5,168 nt of DNA. Source: Conexibacter sp. Lineage in GTDB: Bacteria; Actinomycetota; Thermoleophilia; Solirubrobacterales; Solirubrobacteraceae. Shown here piece after piece: positions 1 to 4,729 of this stretch (positions within the stretch are counted from its first letter, which is position 1; the number at the start of each line of letters is the position of its first letter). The notes beneath the pieces are model-generated. The model saw nothing but the letters and a program-made list of their open reading frames with translations, was not told where the DNA came from and did no database searches. The position numbers and the translations under genes are program-made. The DNA is taken from NCBI GenBank assembly GCA_025964215.1, contig JAOPZG010000626.1, positions 1 to 5,168 of the forward strand, read 5' to 3'.

Positions 1-413
1 TCACGCCGGGCACGCCCGTCACCGCCACCCCGCTCGCGCTCGTCGCGACCGCCGGCACGCCGTCCGCGAAGGCGACGACGCTCGCGGCGGTCCGCGCGCA
101 CGGCCTCGCCACGACGCTCACGTGCAACGAGGCGTGCGCCGCGCGCGGCGAGCTGCTCGTCACCGCCGCGCAGGCCAAGCGACTCGGCCTCCTCGCCAAG
201 CGCTCGAAGGCGAAGGCGCCGGTGGTGCTCGGCACCGGCCAGGCGACGCGCACCGCCGCCGGCGCGTTCGTCCTCACCATCAAGCTCAGCGCGAAGGCGC
301 GCCGCGCGCTGAAGCATGCCAGGACGCTCCGGCTGACGCAGACGATCACAGTGACGGGCGGCGCCGGCAAGCCGGTGGTGCGCACGCGCGCGGTGACGCT
401 GAAGGCGTCCTAG
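1..413 (+). CDS. C-terminal fragment of a probable secreted/surface protein (5' end outside window)
   Basis: Open from the left edge; the first complete codon is at position 3 and 136 residues are visible before the TAG at 411-413. The fragment is rich in Ala, Thr, Lys and Arg. It has a beta-strand-like segment with two cysteines in a C-N-E-A-C pattern (fragment residues 41-45), a strand-like 'VVLGTG' near 74-79, an 'LTIKLSAKARRALK' segment (91-104) and a final alternating 'TQTITVTGGAGKPVVRTRAVTLK' strand pair. This pattern (Cys pair, then Lys/Ala 'LSxKARRAL', then a terminal TVT...RxVTLK) is one I associate with the C-terminal ends of large exported proteins of Solirubrobacterales, where Ig-like or NHL/PKD-type domains often come first. 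The two cysteines could form a disulfide outside the cell. The main domain, and so the function, lies upstream. No membrane anchor or LPXTG sorting motif is visible at the C-terminus. Reading frame is well supported; function is not. Confidence 0.72.
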   Translation, partial: TPGTPVTATPLALVATAGTPSAKATTLAAVRAHGLATTLTCNEACAARGELLVTAAQAKRLGLLAKRSKAKAPVVLGTGQATRTAAGAFVLTIKLSAKARRALKHARTLRLTQTITVTGGAGKPVVRTRAVTLKAS

Positions 414-422
414 CCGCGCACG

Positions 423-440
423 GGGCGCGCGAGCGCGCCC
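423..440 (+). terminator. GC-rich hairpin, candidate terminator after the surface-protein gene
   Basis: A perfect inverted repeat, GGGCGCGC then GCGCGCCC with a two-base centre (in practice a 7-bp stem with a 4-base loop), starts 10 bases after the stop at 413. No T-run follows, so it would be the tailless hairpin type often proposed in high-GC actinobacteria. In DNA this rich in G and C such repeats also arise by chance, so the call is moderate. Confidence 0.45.
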
Positions 441-467
441 GGTCGCGCATCGCCCGCCGCCGGACGT

Positions 468-472
468 GGGAG
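468..472 (+). promoter_or_regulatory. Ribosome binding site for the HVA1-like gene
   Basis: GGGAG lies 10 bases upstream of the ATG at 483. It is slightly long-spaced but is the only purine-rich stretch there, and it supports that start, which also matches the usual N-terminus of the family. Confidence 0.5.
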
Positions 473-482
473 TCCCTGCGCC

Positions 483-689
483 ATGACCGAGTTCCGGAAG
501 GGCGACAGGGTGCGGTGGTCCTCGCACGGCGGCGAGGCCGTCGGCACCGTCGAGCGCAAGATCACGAGCGACACGGAGGCGGGCGGCCGGACGGTGCGCG
601 CCACGGAGGACGAGCCGCAGTACCTGGTGCAGTCCGAGAAGTCCGGCGGCACCGCGGTGCACAAGCCGGACGCGCTCACGCGGGCGTGA
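483..689 (+). CDS. HVA1/TUDOR-domain small protein (DUF2945 family)
   Basis: A 68-residue protein that matches the small DUF2945/'hypervirulence-associated protein, TUDOR domain' family over its whole length. Visible hallmarks are the N-terminal 'FRKGDRVRWSSHGGEAVGTV' (residues 4-23), the central 'ITSDTEAGGRTVRATEDEPQYLVQSEKSGG' (27-56) and the C-terminal 'AVHKPDALTR' (58-67). The fold is expected to be a small SH3/Tudor-like beta barrel. The biochemical role of the bacterial single-domain members is not established; the family name comes from a fungal protein and should not be read as evidence of virulence here. There is no signal peptide or membrane segment, so it is probably cytoplasmic. 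Its last 14 bases overlap the 3' end of the convergent TetR gene. It is separated from the upstream gene by a GC hairpin and may have its own promoter, though none is clear in the 69-base gap. Confidence 0.88.
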   Translation: MTEFRKGDRVRWSSHGGEAVGTVERKITSDTEAGGRTVRATEDEPQYLVQSEKSGGTAVHKPDALTRA

Positions 690-1335
690 CCGCGTCGGGC
701 GGCGACGTGCCGTAGTCCCCCAGCCCGCGCGCGAGCTGGTCGTAGGCGCGCGCGGCCTGCGGCCGCAGGCGGGCGGCGAGCTTCGCGGGATCCTCGCCGG
801 CGAGCAGGCCGTCGAACGCGGCGCGGAAGATCGTGATGAGCGTCCAGGCCAGCGTGCGGGCGACGACCGCGGGGACGAGGTCGTCCTCCTCGGCGCCCGT
901 GGCCTGCGCGACGGCGGCGACGAGCGTGGCCGCCTCGCGCTCCCACCCCACCGCGAGCCGCTGCTGCAAGGCGGGGCTGTCGCGCACGATGCGGGGGACG
1001 ACGAGGCCGGCGTCGCCCGCGCCGGCGGCGATCGCGTCGAGCATCGCCTCGCTGTTCGCCCGGAAGACGTCGAGCACCGAGGTGCCGGCCGGGCGCTGGG
1101 CGATCGCCGCCTGCAGCTGGGCCAGCCGCTCCTCGCCACCGGCGAAGACGAGGTCCTCCTTGGTGGCGAAGTGGTTGAACACCGTCTTCTCCGAGACGTC
1201 GGCGGCCGCGGCGACCTCGGCGACCGTGACGGCCTCGAACCCGCGCTCGGCGAAGAGGCGGCGGGCGGAGGCGGCGATCGCCTCCCGCGTGGCGCGCTTC
1301 TTGCGTGCGCGCAGGCCCTCAGGCTGTCCTTCCAT
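676..1335 (-). CDS. TetR-family transcriptional regulator, likely repressor of the divergent ABC exporter
   Basis: A 219-residue protein of normal TetR length. Residues 9-65 form the N-terminal DNA-binding domain: a basic start (RARKKRATREAI), helix 1 'AASARRLFAERGFEAVTV', and the helix-turn-helix 'VAEVAAAADVSEKTVFNHFATKEDLV' (38-63), where SEKTVFNHF is the recognition helix and F-x-x-K-E-D-L the family hallmark. Residues from about 70 to 208 are helical and variable, as expected for the ligand-binding and dimerisation domain. The gene is transcribed away from a DrrAB-type exporter, the standard arrangement for a local repressor that responds to the exported compound. The ligand cannot be read from sequence. 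The ATG at 1335 is the only plausible start. No Shine-Dalgarno is seen before it, and a -10-like element sits so close that the mRNA would have almost no leader. The 3' end overlaps the HVA1-like gene by 14 bases. Confidence 0.93.
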   Translation of the reverse strand: MEGQPEGLRARKKRATREAIAASARRLFAERGFEAVTVAEVAAAADVSEKTVFNHFATKEDLVFAGGEERLAQLQAAIAQRPAGTSVLDVFRANSEAMLDAIAAGAGDAGLVVPRIVRDSPALQQRLAVGWEREAATLVAAVAQATGAEEDDLVPAVVARTLAWTLITIFRAAFDGLLAGEDPAKLAARLRPQAARAYDQLARGLGDYGTSPPDAVTPA

Positions 1336-1344
1336 AGGGATTGT

Positions 1345-1353
1345 AGCATACCA
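1345..1353 (-). promoter_or_regulatory. Candidate extended -10 promoter element of the TetR gene
   Basis: On the minus strand this reads TGGTATGCT, which fits an extended -10 (TGnTAnnnT). Transcription would start about 7 bases downstream, near 1338, only a few bases before the ATG at 1335, giving a nearly leaderless mRNA in keeping with the missing Shine-Dalgarno. An overlapping alternative -10, TACAAT, lies at 1340-1345. No good -35 hexamer is visible for either. Confidence 0.4.
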
Positions 1354-1357
1354 GGCA

Positions 1358-1379
1358 CTGTAGAATTACAGCGACTGTA
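1358..1379. promoter_or_regulatory. Candidate TetR operator: CTGTA / TACAG / CTGTA inverted half-sites
   Basis: The half-sites are CTGTA (1358-1362), TACAG (1367-1371) and CTGTA (1375-1379). The first pair makes a perfect 5-bp inverted repeat around four bases (GAAT), and the second pair a perfect one around three bases (CGA). An imperfect fourth element, GTTAC, follows at 1382-1386. The sites overlap the -10-like sequences on both strands, so a bound repressor could block both directions. Assignment to the neighbouring TetR protein is inference from position and symmetry. Confidence 0.55.
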
Positions 1380-1389
1380 GTGTTACTCT
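1361..1389 (+). promoter_or_regulatory. Candidate promoter region of the ABC exporter genes
   Basis: Three -10-like hexamers lie here: TAGAAT (1361-1366), TAGTGT (1379-1384) and TACTCT (1384-1389). The last would place the start at about 1396, next to the ATG at 1397, giving a leaderless mRNA; no Shine-Dalgarno precedes that ATG. TAGAAT is the closest to consensus and would leave a leader of about 24 bases. No convincing -35 is seen. I cannot choose among them from sequence alone. Confidence 0.35.
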
Positions 1390-1396
1390 GCCCGCC

Positions 1397-2392
1397 ATGA
1401 GTCCCTCCCCACCCGCCATCGAGGTCACCGACCTCGTCAAGTCCTACGGCGACGTCGAGGCGGTCCGCGGCGTCTCGTTCACCGTCCCCCGCGGTGAGGT
1501 CTTCGGCTTCCTCGGCCCCAACGGCGCCGGCAAGAGCACGACCATCAACATGCTCTGCACGCTCGCGCGGCCGACCTCCGGCGCCGCCCGCGTCGGCGGC
1601 TTCGACGTCGCCGGCCAGCGCGACGACGTGCGCCGCCACATCGGCCTCGACTTCCAGGACCCCACGCTCGACGGCCACCTCACCGCCGAGCAGAACTTGC
1701 GCGTGCACGCCGAGCTGTACGGCATCGACCGCGCCGTGATCGGCGAGCGGATGCGCCAGATGCTCGAGATGGTCGAGCTCTGGGACCGCCGCGACCGGCC
1801 GGTGATGACGTTCTCGGGCGGCATGCGCCGGCGCCTGGAGATCGCACGCGGGCTGCTGCACTCCCCGCGCGTCTTGTTCCTCGACGAGCCGACGATCGGG
1901 CTGGACCCGCAGACGCGCGCCTCGATCTGGAGCTACATCCGCGCCTTGCAGGAGACCGAGGGGACGACGATCTTCATGACCACGCACTACATGGACGAAG
2001 CCGAGCTCTGCGACCGGATCGCGATCATGGACCGCGGCGAGATCGTCGTCCTCGACACGCCGGAGGCGCTGAAGGCGGGCGTCGGGTCCGACCGCGTGGT
2101 GCTGGGCACGGCCGACGACGCGGCGGCGCTCGTCGCGCTGCGCGAGCGCTTCGGGATCGACGCCACGGTGGCCGAGGGCGCGGTGACGTTCCACGTCGAG
2201 GCCGGCGAGGCGTTCGTCCCGCGGCTCTTCGCGGAGCTCGACGTCGCGATCACGTCGGTCGCGGTCTCGCGGCCGACGCTCGACGACGTCTTCCTGCGCC
2301 ACACCGGCTCGACGATCCGCGACGCGGAGACGGCGGGCGCCGGCGACCAGAACCGCCTGATGATGCGCGCGCTGGCGGGGTCGCGGCGATGA
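1397..2392 (+). CDS. drrA: DrrA-type ABC transporter ATP-binding protein (drug/lipid export)
   Basis: A 331-residue cytoplasmic ATPase that would power the membrane partner encoded next. All nucleotide-binding elements are present: Walker A GPNGAGKST (residues 40-48), Q-loop glutamine at 87 (FQDPT), signature FSGGM (139-143, a variant of LSGGQ usual in this subfamily), Walker B VLFLDEP (159-165), D-loop GLDP (168-171) and switch histidine 197 (TTH). The C-terminal extension with 'SRPTLDDVFL' (291-300) is the mark of the DrrA/daunorubicin-resistance group of ABC-2 exporters. Members export anthracyclines, other hydrophobic drugs or lipids; the substrate here is unknown. There is no sign of truncation. 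The start is chosen because the reading begins at typical length just before 'IEVTDLVKSYG', and no SD is present. It overlaps the next gene by four bases (ATGA), implying translational coupling. The gene is divergent from a TetR regulator that probably represses it. Confidence 0.93.
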   Translation: MSPSPPAIEVTDLVKSYGDVEAVRGVSFTVPRGEVFGFLGPNGAGKSTTINMLCTLARPTSGAARVGGFDVAGQRDDVRRHIGLDFQDPTLDGHLTAEQNLRVHAELYGIDRAVIGERMRQMLEMVELWDRRDRPVMTFSGGMRRRLEIARGLLHSPRVLFLDEPTIGLDPQTRASIWSYIRALQETEGTTIFMTTHYMDEAELCDRIAIMDRGEIVVLDTPEALKAGVGSDRVVLGTADDAAALVALRERFGIDATVAEGAVTFHVEAGEAFVPRLFAELDVAITSVAVSRPTLDDVFLRHTGSTIRDAETAGAGDQNRLMMRALAGSRR

Positions 2393-3252
2393 GCGCGACC
2401 GTCGCGGACGTCGTCGCCGCCCGGGTGCCGGAGCGGTCGTGGCGGTCGGAGGCGCGGGCGGTGAAGACCGTCTGCCATCGCGACCTGATCCGCTTCGTGG
2501 GCAACCGCGCGCAGATCATGATGTGGTTGATCCAGCCGCTGCTGTTCCTGTTCGTGCTGGGCTCGGGCCTGCAGTCGCTGTCGGCCGCCTCGACCGGCGG
2601 GGTCGACCTCAAGACCTTCATCTTCCCCGGCGTCCTGTGCATCACGGTGGTCTTCTCGGCGATGCTCAGCGCCGCGTCGCTGGTGTGGGACCGGGAGCTC
2701 GGCTTCCTGCGCGAGCTGACGATCGCGCCGGTCAGCCGGACCTCGATCCTGCTCGGCAAGTGCCTCGGCGGGGCGACCATCGCCGCGACGCAGGGCGTCG
2801 TCGTGCTGGCGCTCGCCGGGCTCGTCGGCGTCCCCTACGACCCGGTCCTGGTCCTCGGCGCGGTCGGCCTGCTGCTGTTGCTGTCCTTCACGGTGACCTC
2901 GTTCGGCCTGCTCGTGGCCGTGCAGATCAAGCAGGCCCAGACGTTCACCGCGGTGATGCAGCTGTTCGTGATCCCCATGTACTTCGTCTCGGGCGCGCTC
3001 TACCCCGTCTCGGGCCTGCCGACCTGGCTCGGGGTGCTCAACCGCCTCGACCCGCTGACCTACGCGGTCGACCCGATGCGCCGGCTGGTCTTCAACCACA
3101 TCACCATCTCCGACGAGGCGCGACGGCGGCTCGATCCGGGCGTGACGTGGTTCGGCTGGCACCTGCCGGCGGGGCTGGAGGTGGCGATGGTGCTCGTGCT
3201 CGGCCTCGCGGTGCTGGGCGTGGCGGTGTGGAAGTTCGCACGGACGGAGTGA
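2389..3252 (+). CDS. drrB: DrrB-type ABC-2 transporter permease
   Basis: A 287-residue integral membrane protein, the channel-forming partner of the preceding ATPase. A basic, soluble N-terminus (about 1-40) is followed by six hydrophobic segments at roughly 43-60, 77-98, 127-147, 153-176, 187-206 and 262-281, the ABC-2 permease topology. Between the second and third lies 'DRELGFLRELTIAPVSRTSILLGK' (101-124), and near the fifth 'FVSGALYPVSGLPTWLGVLNRLDPLTYAVDPMR' (199-231); both blocks are characteristic of the DrrB/ABC-2 family. The loop between TM5 and TM6 (about 207-260) is the longest. Exporters of this type usually work as two permease and two ATPase subunits. The ATG overlaps the upstream stop as ATGA, with a G-rich stretch at 2374-2380 as a weak ribosome site, so expression should be coupled to the ATPase. 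A perfect GC hairpin three bases after the stop probably ends the two-gene operon. Confidence 0.92.
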   Translation: MSATVADVVAARVPERSWRSEARAVKTVCHRDLIRFVGNRAQIMMWLIQPLLFLFVLGSGLQSLSAASTGGVDLKTFIFPGVLCITVVFSAMLSAASLVWDRELGFLRELTIAPVSRTSILLGKCLGGATIAATQGVVVLALAGLVGVPYDPVLVLGAVGLLLLLSFTVTSFGLLVAVQIKQAQTFTAVMQLFVIPMYFVSGALYPVSGLPTWLGVLNRLDPLTYAVDPMRRLVFNHITISDEARRRLDPGVTWFGWHLPAGLEVAMVLVLGLAVLGVAVWKFARTE

Positions 3253-3254
3253 GG

Positions 3255-3275
3255 CCGCCGCGCGGCGCGCGGCGG
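3255..3275 (+). terminator. Perfect 9-bp GC hairpin after the ABC exporter operon
   Basis: CCGCCGCGC (3255-3263), the loop GGC, and GCGCGGCGG (3267-3275) form an uninterrupted stem starting two bases past the drrB stop. There is no T-run after it. Its position between two complete genes makes a terminator or an mRNA 3'-end stabiliser likely, and it may limit read-through into the SnoaL-like gene. Confidence 0.55.
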
Positions 3276-3301
3276 GACTGTGGCGAGGAGCGGCGCGATG
3301 T

Positions 3302-3307
3302 GGGAGG
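3302..3307 (+). promoter_or_regulatory. Ribosome binding site for the SnoaL-like gene
   Basis: GGGAGG lies nine bases before the ATG at 3317 and is one of the best Shine-Dalgarno matches in the window. It decides this start over the out-of-frame ATG at 3298. Confidence 0.7.
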
Positions 3308-3316
3308 CTCGCCGCC

Positions 3317-3715
3317 ATGGCTCGCGACGCCGCCGCCATCCGCGCGCGGATCCAGGAGCACTGGGAGGCCTCCGAGCGCGGGGACGTCGACGCCGAGCAC
3401 GCGATCTACGCCGACGACGCGATCCTCGACTACCCGCAGTCCGGCGAGCGCTTCCGCGGGCGAGCGAAGATCCAGGCCCAACGCGGCGGCCACCCCGCCG
3501 AGCGCCACTTCGCCATCCGCCGGATCACGGGCGCCGGCGGTCTCTGGGTGAGCGAGTGCGTCATCACCTACGACGGCGCGCCCACGCACTCGATCAGCAT
3601 CATGGAGATCGCCGGCGGCCTCGTGACCCACGAGACGCAGTACTTCGCCGACCCGTTCCCGGCGGCTCCGAGCCGCGCCGCGCTGGCGGAGCCGATCCCC
3701 GAGCCCGGTCGCTAG
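3317..3715 (+). CDS. SnoaL-like / NTF2-like superfamily protein
   Basis: A 132-residue soluble protein with the pattern of SnoaL-like (NTF2 fold) proteins: an N-terminal helix followed by 'HWEASERGDVDAEHAIYADDAILDYPQSGERFRGRAKIQ' (15-53), the common 'W/F..GD.D....LYADDA.LE.P..G..F.G...I' motif, then alternating beta strands 'HFAIRRITGAGGLWVSECVITYDGAPTHSISIMEIAGGLVTHETQYFADPF' (69-119) that would form the cone-shaped cavity. The usual 'V...T.YFADPF' end is intact. The fold covers polyketide cyclases, epoxide hydrolases, isomerases and many non-catalytic proteins, so no reaction can be assigned. No signal peptide is present. It follows drrAB on the same strand after 64 bases and a GC hairpin, so it may be a separate unit or receive read-through. 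Its stop lies seven bases from the 3' end of the convergent oxidoreductase gene. Confidence 0.87.
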   Translation: MARDAAAIRARIQEHWEASERGDVDAEHAIYADDAILDYPQSGERFRGRAKIQAQRGGHPAERHFAIRRITGAGGLWVSECVITYDGAPTHSISIMEIAGGLVTHETQYFADPFPAAPSRAALAEPIPEPGR

Positions 3716-3722
3716 TCCGCCG

Positions 3723-4700
3723 TCACACCGTCAGGACGATCCGCCCGACGACGCTTCTGGCGTCCATGCGGCGATGGGCCTCCGCCGCCTCGGCGAGCGG
3801 GAGCTCGGTGACCGGCAGCGACAGCTCGCCGCCGGCCAGGAGCGGCAGCACCGCGCGCCCGGCGGCCACGCCGAGCGTGGGATCGCCCGCGAGCACGAAG
3901 CCGACGGTGAACCCGACGACGGCGATGCTGCTGGTCCAGATCCGGTTGGTGTCCACGGCGATCGCGTGGTCGTCGCCGGCGCTCCCGACGACGAGCAGCC
4001 GGCCCAGCGGCCCGAGCACGTCGAGGGATGCCTCCCGCTGGGGTCCCCCGACCGGGTCCACGACGACGTCGAAGCGCTCATCGTTCAGCGCGGCGGGGAA
4101 GTCGTCGCTGACGATCACCTCGTCGAGGCCCAGCGCGCGGGCGGCGTCGGCCTTGGCGGCCGTGCGCACGGTGCCCACGACCCGGCTCGCGCCGAGCATC
4201 CGCGCCACGGCCGGGAACGCCGAGGCGAGGCCGCCGATCGCGCCGTGCACGAGCACGCTCTCGCCCGGGCCGAGGTGCGCGGCCCGGGTCAGGGCGAGGT
4301 AGGCGGTCGCCGCGTTCCCCAGTCCCGCGACGGCCTGCGCCGGATCGACGCCGCTGCCTTCCAGCGACACGACCAGCGCGGCCGGGGCCACGACGACCTC
4401 CGCGTTGCCGCCCTGCGCGGGCAGCGTGAGCGTGGCGACCGACTCGCCGACGGCGAGCCCCTCGACGCCGGCGCCGAGGGCGCGGACGCTGCCGGCCACC
4501 TCGAGGCCGGGGATGAAGGGCGGCTTGGGGACGGCCGCGTTGTCGGCGAAGACCCCGCGCCGGATGAGGCCGTCGATCAGGCCGACCGCGGCGTGGGTGA
4601 CGGTGATCGTCACCTCGCCGGGCCCGGGAACGGGCTCGGGGGCGTCGACCAGGTGCAGGACCTCGGGACCGCCGTAAGCGGTCACGGAGATGGCGTTCAT
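3723..4700 (-). CDS. MDR-superfamily NAD(P)H:quinone oxidoreductase-like protein (zinc-independent)
   Basis: A 325-residue protein of usual length for the quinone oxidoreductase (QOR) branch of medium-chain dehydrogenases/reductases. The N-terminal catalytic domain has 'YGGPEVLHLVDAPEPVPGPGEVTITVTHAAVGLIDGLIRRG' (9-49) and 'PFIPGLEVAGSVRALGAGVEGLAVGESV' (61-88). No cysteine or other catalytic or structural zinc-ligand set is visible; I see no cysteine in the protein at all. The Rossmann domain follows with 'SVLVHGAIGGLASAFPAVARMLGASRVVGTVR' (148-179); the usual AxxGGVG loop reads AIGGLA, with alanine at 159 where glycine is common. 'FDVVVDPVGG' (210-219), 'LGRLLVVGSAG' (232-242) and the C-terminal 'AHRRMDARSVVGRIVLTV' (308-325) are also typical. 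Expected activity is NAD(P)H-dependent reduction of a quinone or an activated alkene/carbonyl in the cytoplasm; the true substrate is unknown. It lies 29 bases downstream of an aldehyde dehydrogenase gene on the same strand, probably one operon. Confidence 0.9.
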   Translation of the reverse strand: MNAISVTAYGGPEVLHLVDAPEPVPGPGEVTITVTHAAVGLIDGLIRRGVFADNAAVPKPPFIPGLEVAGSVRALGAGVEGLAVGESVATLTLPAQGGNAEVVVAPAALVVSLEGSGVDPAQAVAGLGNAATAYLALTRAAHLGPGESVLVHGAIGGLASAFPAVARMLGASRVVGTVRTAAKADAARALGLDEVIVSDDFPAALNDERFDVVVDPVGGPQREASLDVLGPLGRLLVVGSAGDDHAIAVDTNRIWTSSIAVVGFTVGFVLAGDPTLGVAAGRAVLPLLAGGELSLPVTELPLAEAAEAHRRMDARSVVGRIVLTV

Positions 4701-4707
4701 GATGGGT

Positions 4708-4714
4708 TCCTCTC
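4708..4714 (-). promoter_or_regulatory. Ribosome binding site for the MDR oxidoreductase gene
   Basis: On the minus strand GAGAGGA lies seven bases before the ATG at 4700. It fixes that start and shows that the gene is translated independently even if it is cotranscribed with the upstream aldehyde dehydrogenase. Confidence 0.7.
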
Positions 4715-4729
4715 GCGTGCGTGGGCAGG

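Larger units (their letters stand above)
1342..1380 (+). repeat. Three TGTAG direct repeats at exact 17-base spacing
   Basis: TGTAG occurs at 1342-1346, 1359-1363 and 1376-1380, so the starts are exactly 17 bases apart. The second and third copies share a longer pattern, ACTGTAGnnnTTAC without gaps. They lie in the only A+T-rich patch of the window, between the divergent TetR and ABC transporter genes. Such phased repeats suggest cooperative binding of more than one regulator dimer; the obvious candidate is the adjacent TetR protein. Confidence 0.55.

Noticed and set aside
122..715. 197-residue plus-strand open frame covering the first two genes
   Set aside because: Extremely Arg/Ala/His-rich and out of frame with both the beta-rich secreted-protein tail and the HVA1-like gene, which are recognisable.
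3284..3300. GAGGAG followed at good spacing by an ATG at 3298, which could start a different gene
   Set aside because: The ATG is out of frame with the SnoaL-like gene and opens only a low-complexity shadow frame; the GGGAGG plus ATG at 3317 gives a recognisable protein.
1987..3339. Long 450-residue open frame on the minus strand across the ABC exporter genes, and a 327-residue one at 1319-2302
   Set aside because: These are antisense to complete drrA and drrB with all motifs intact; their translations are dominated by Arg, Ala, His and Asp with no recognisable domain, typical of shadow frames in GC-rich DNA.
2439..3551. Long plus-strand open frames overlapping drrB and the SnoaL-like gene (also 3280-4302)
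   Set aside because: Low-complexity Arg/Pro/Gly/Ser translations in the wrong frame, running through genes with clear homology; no family resemblance.
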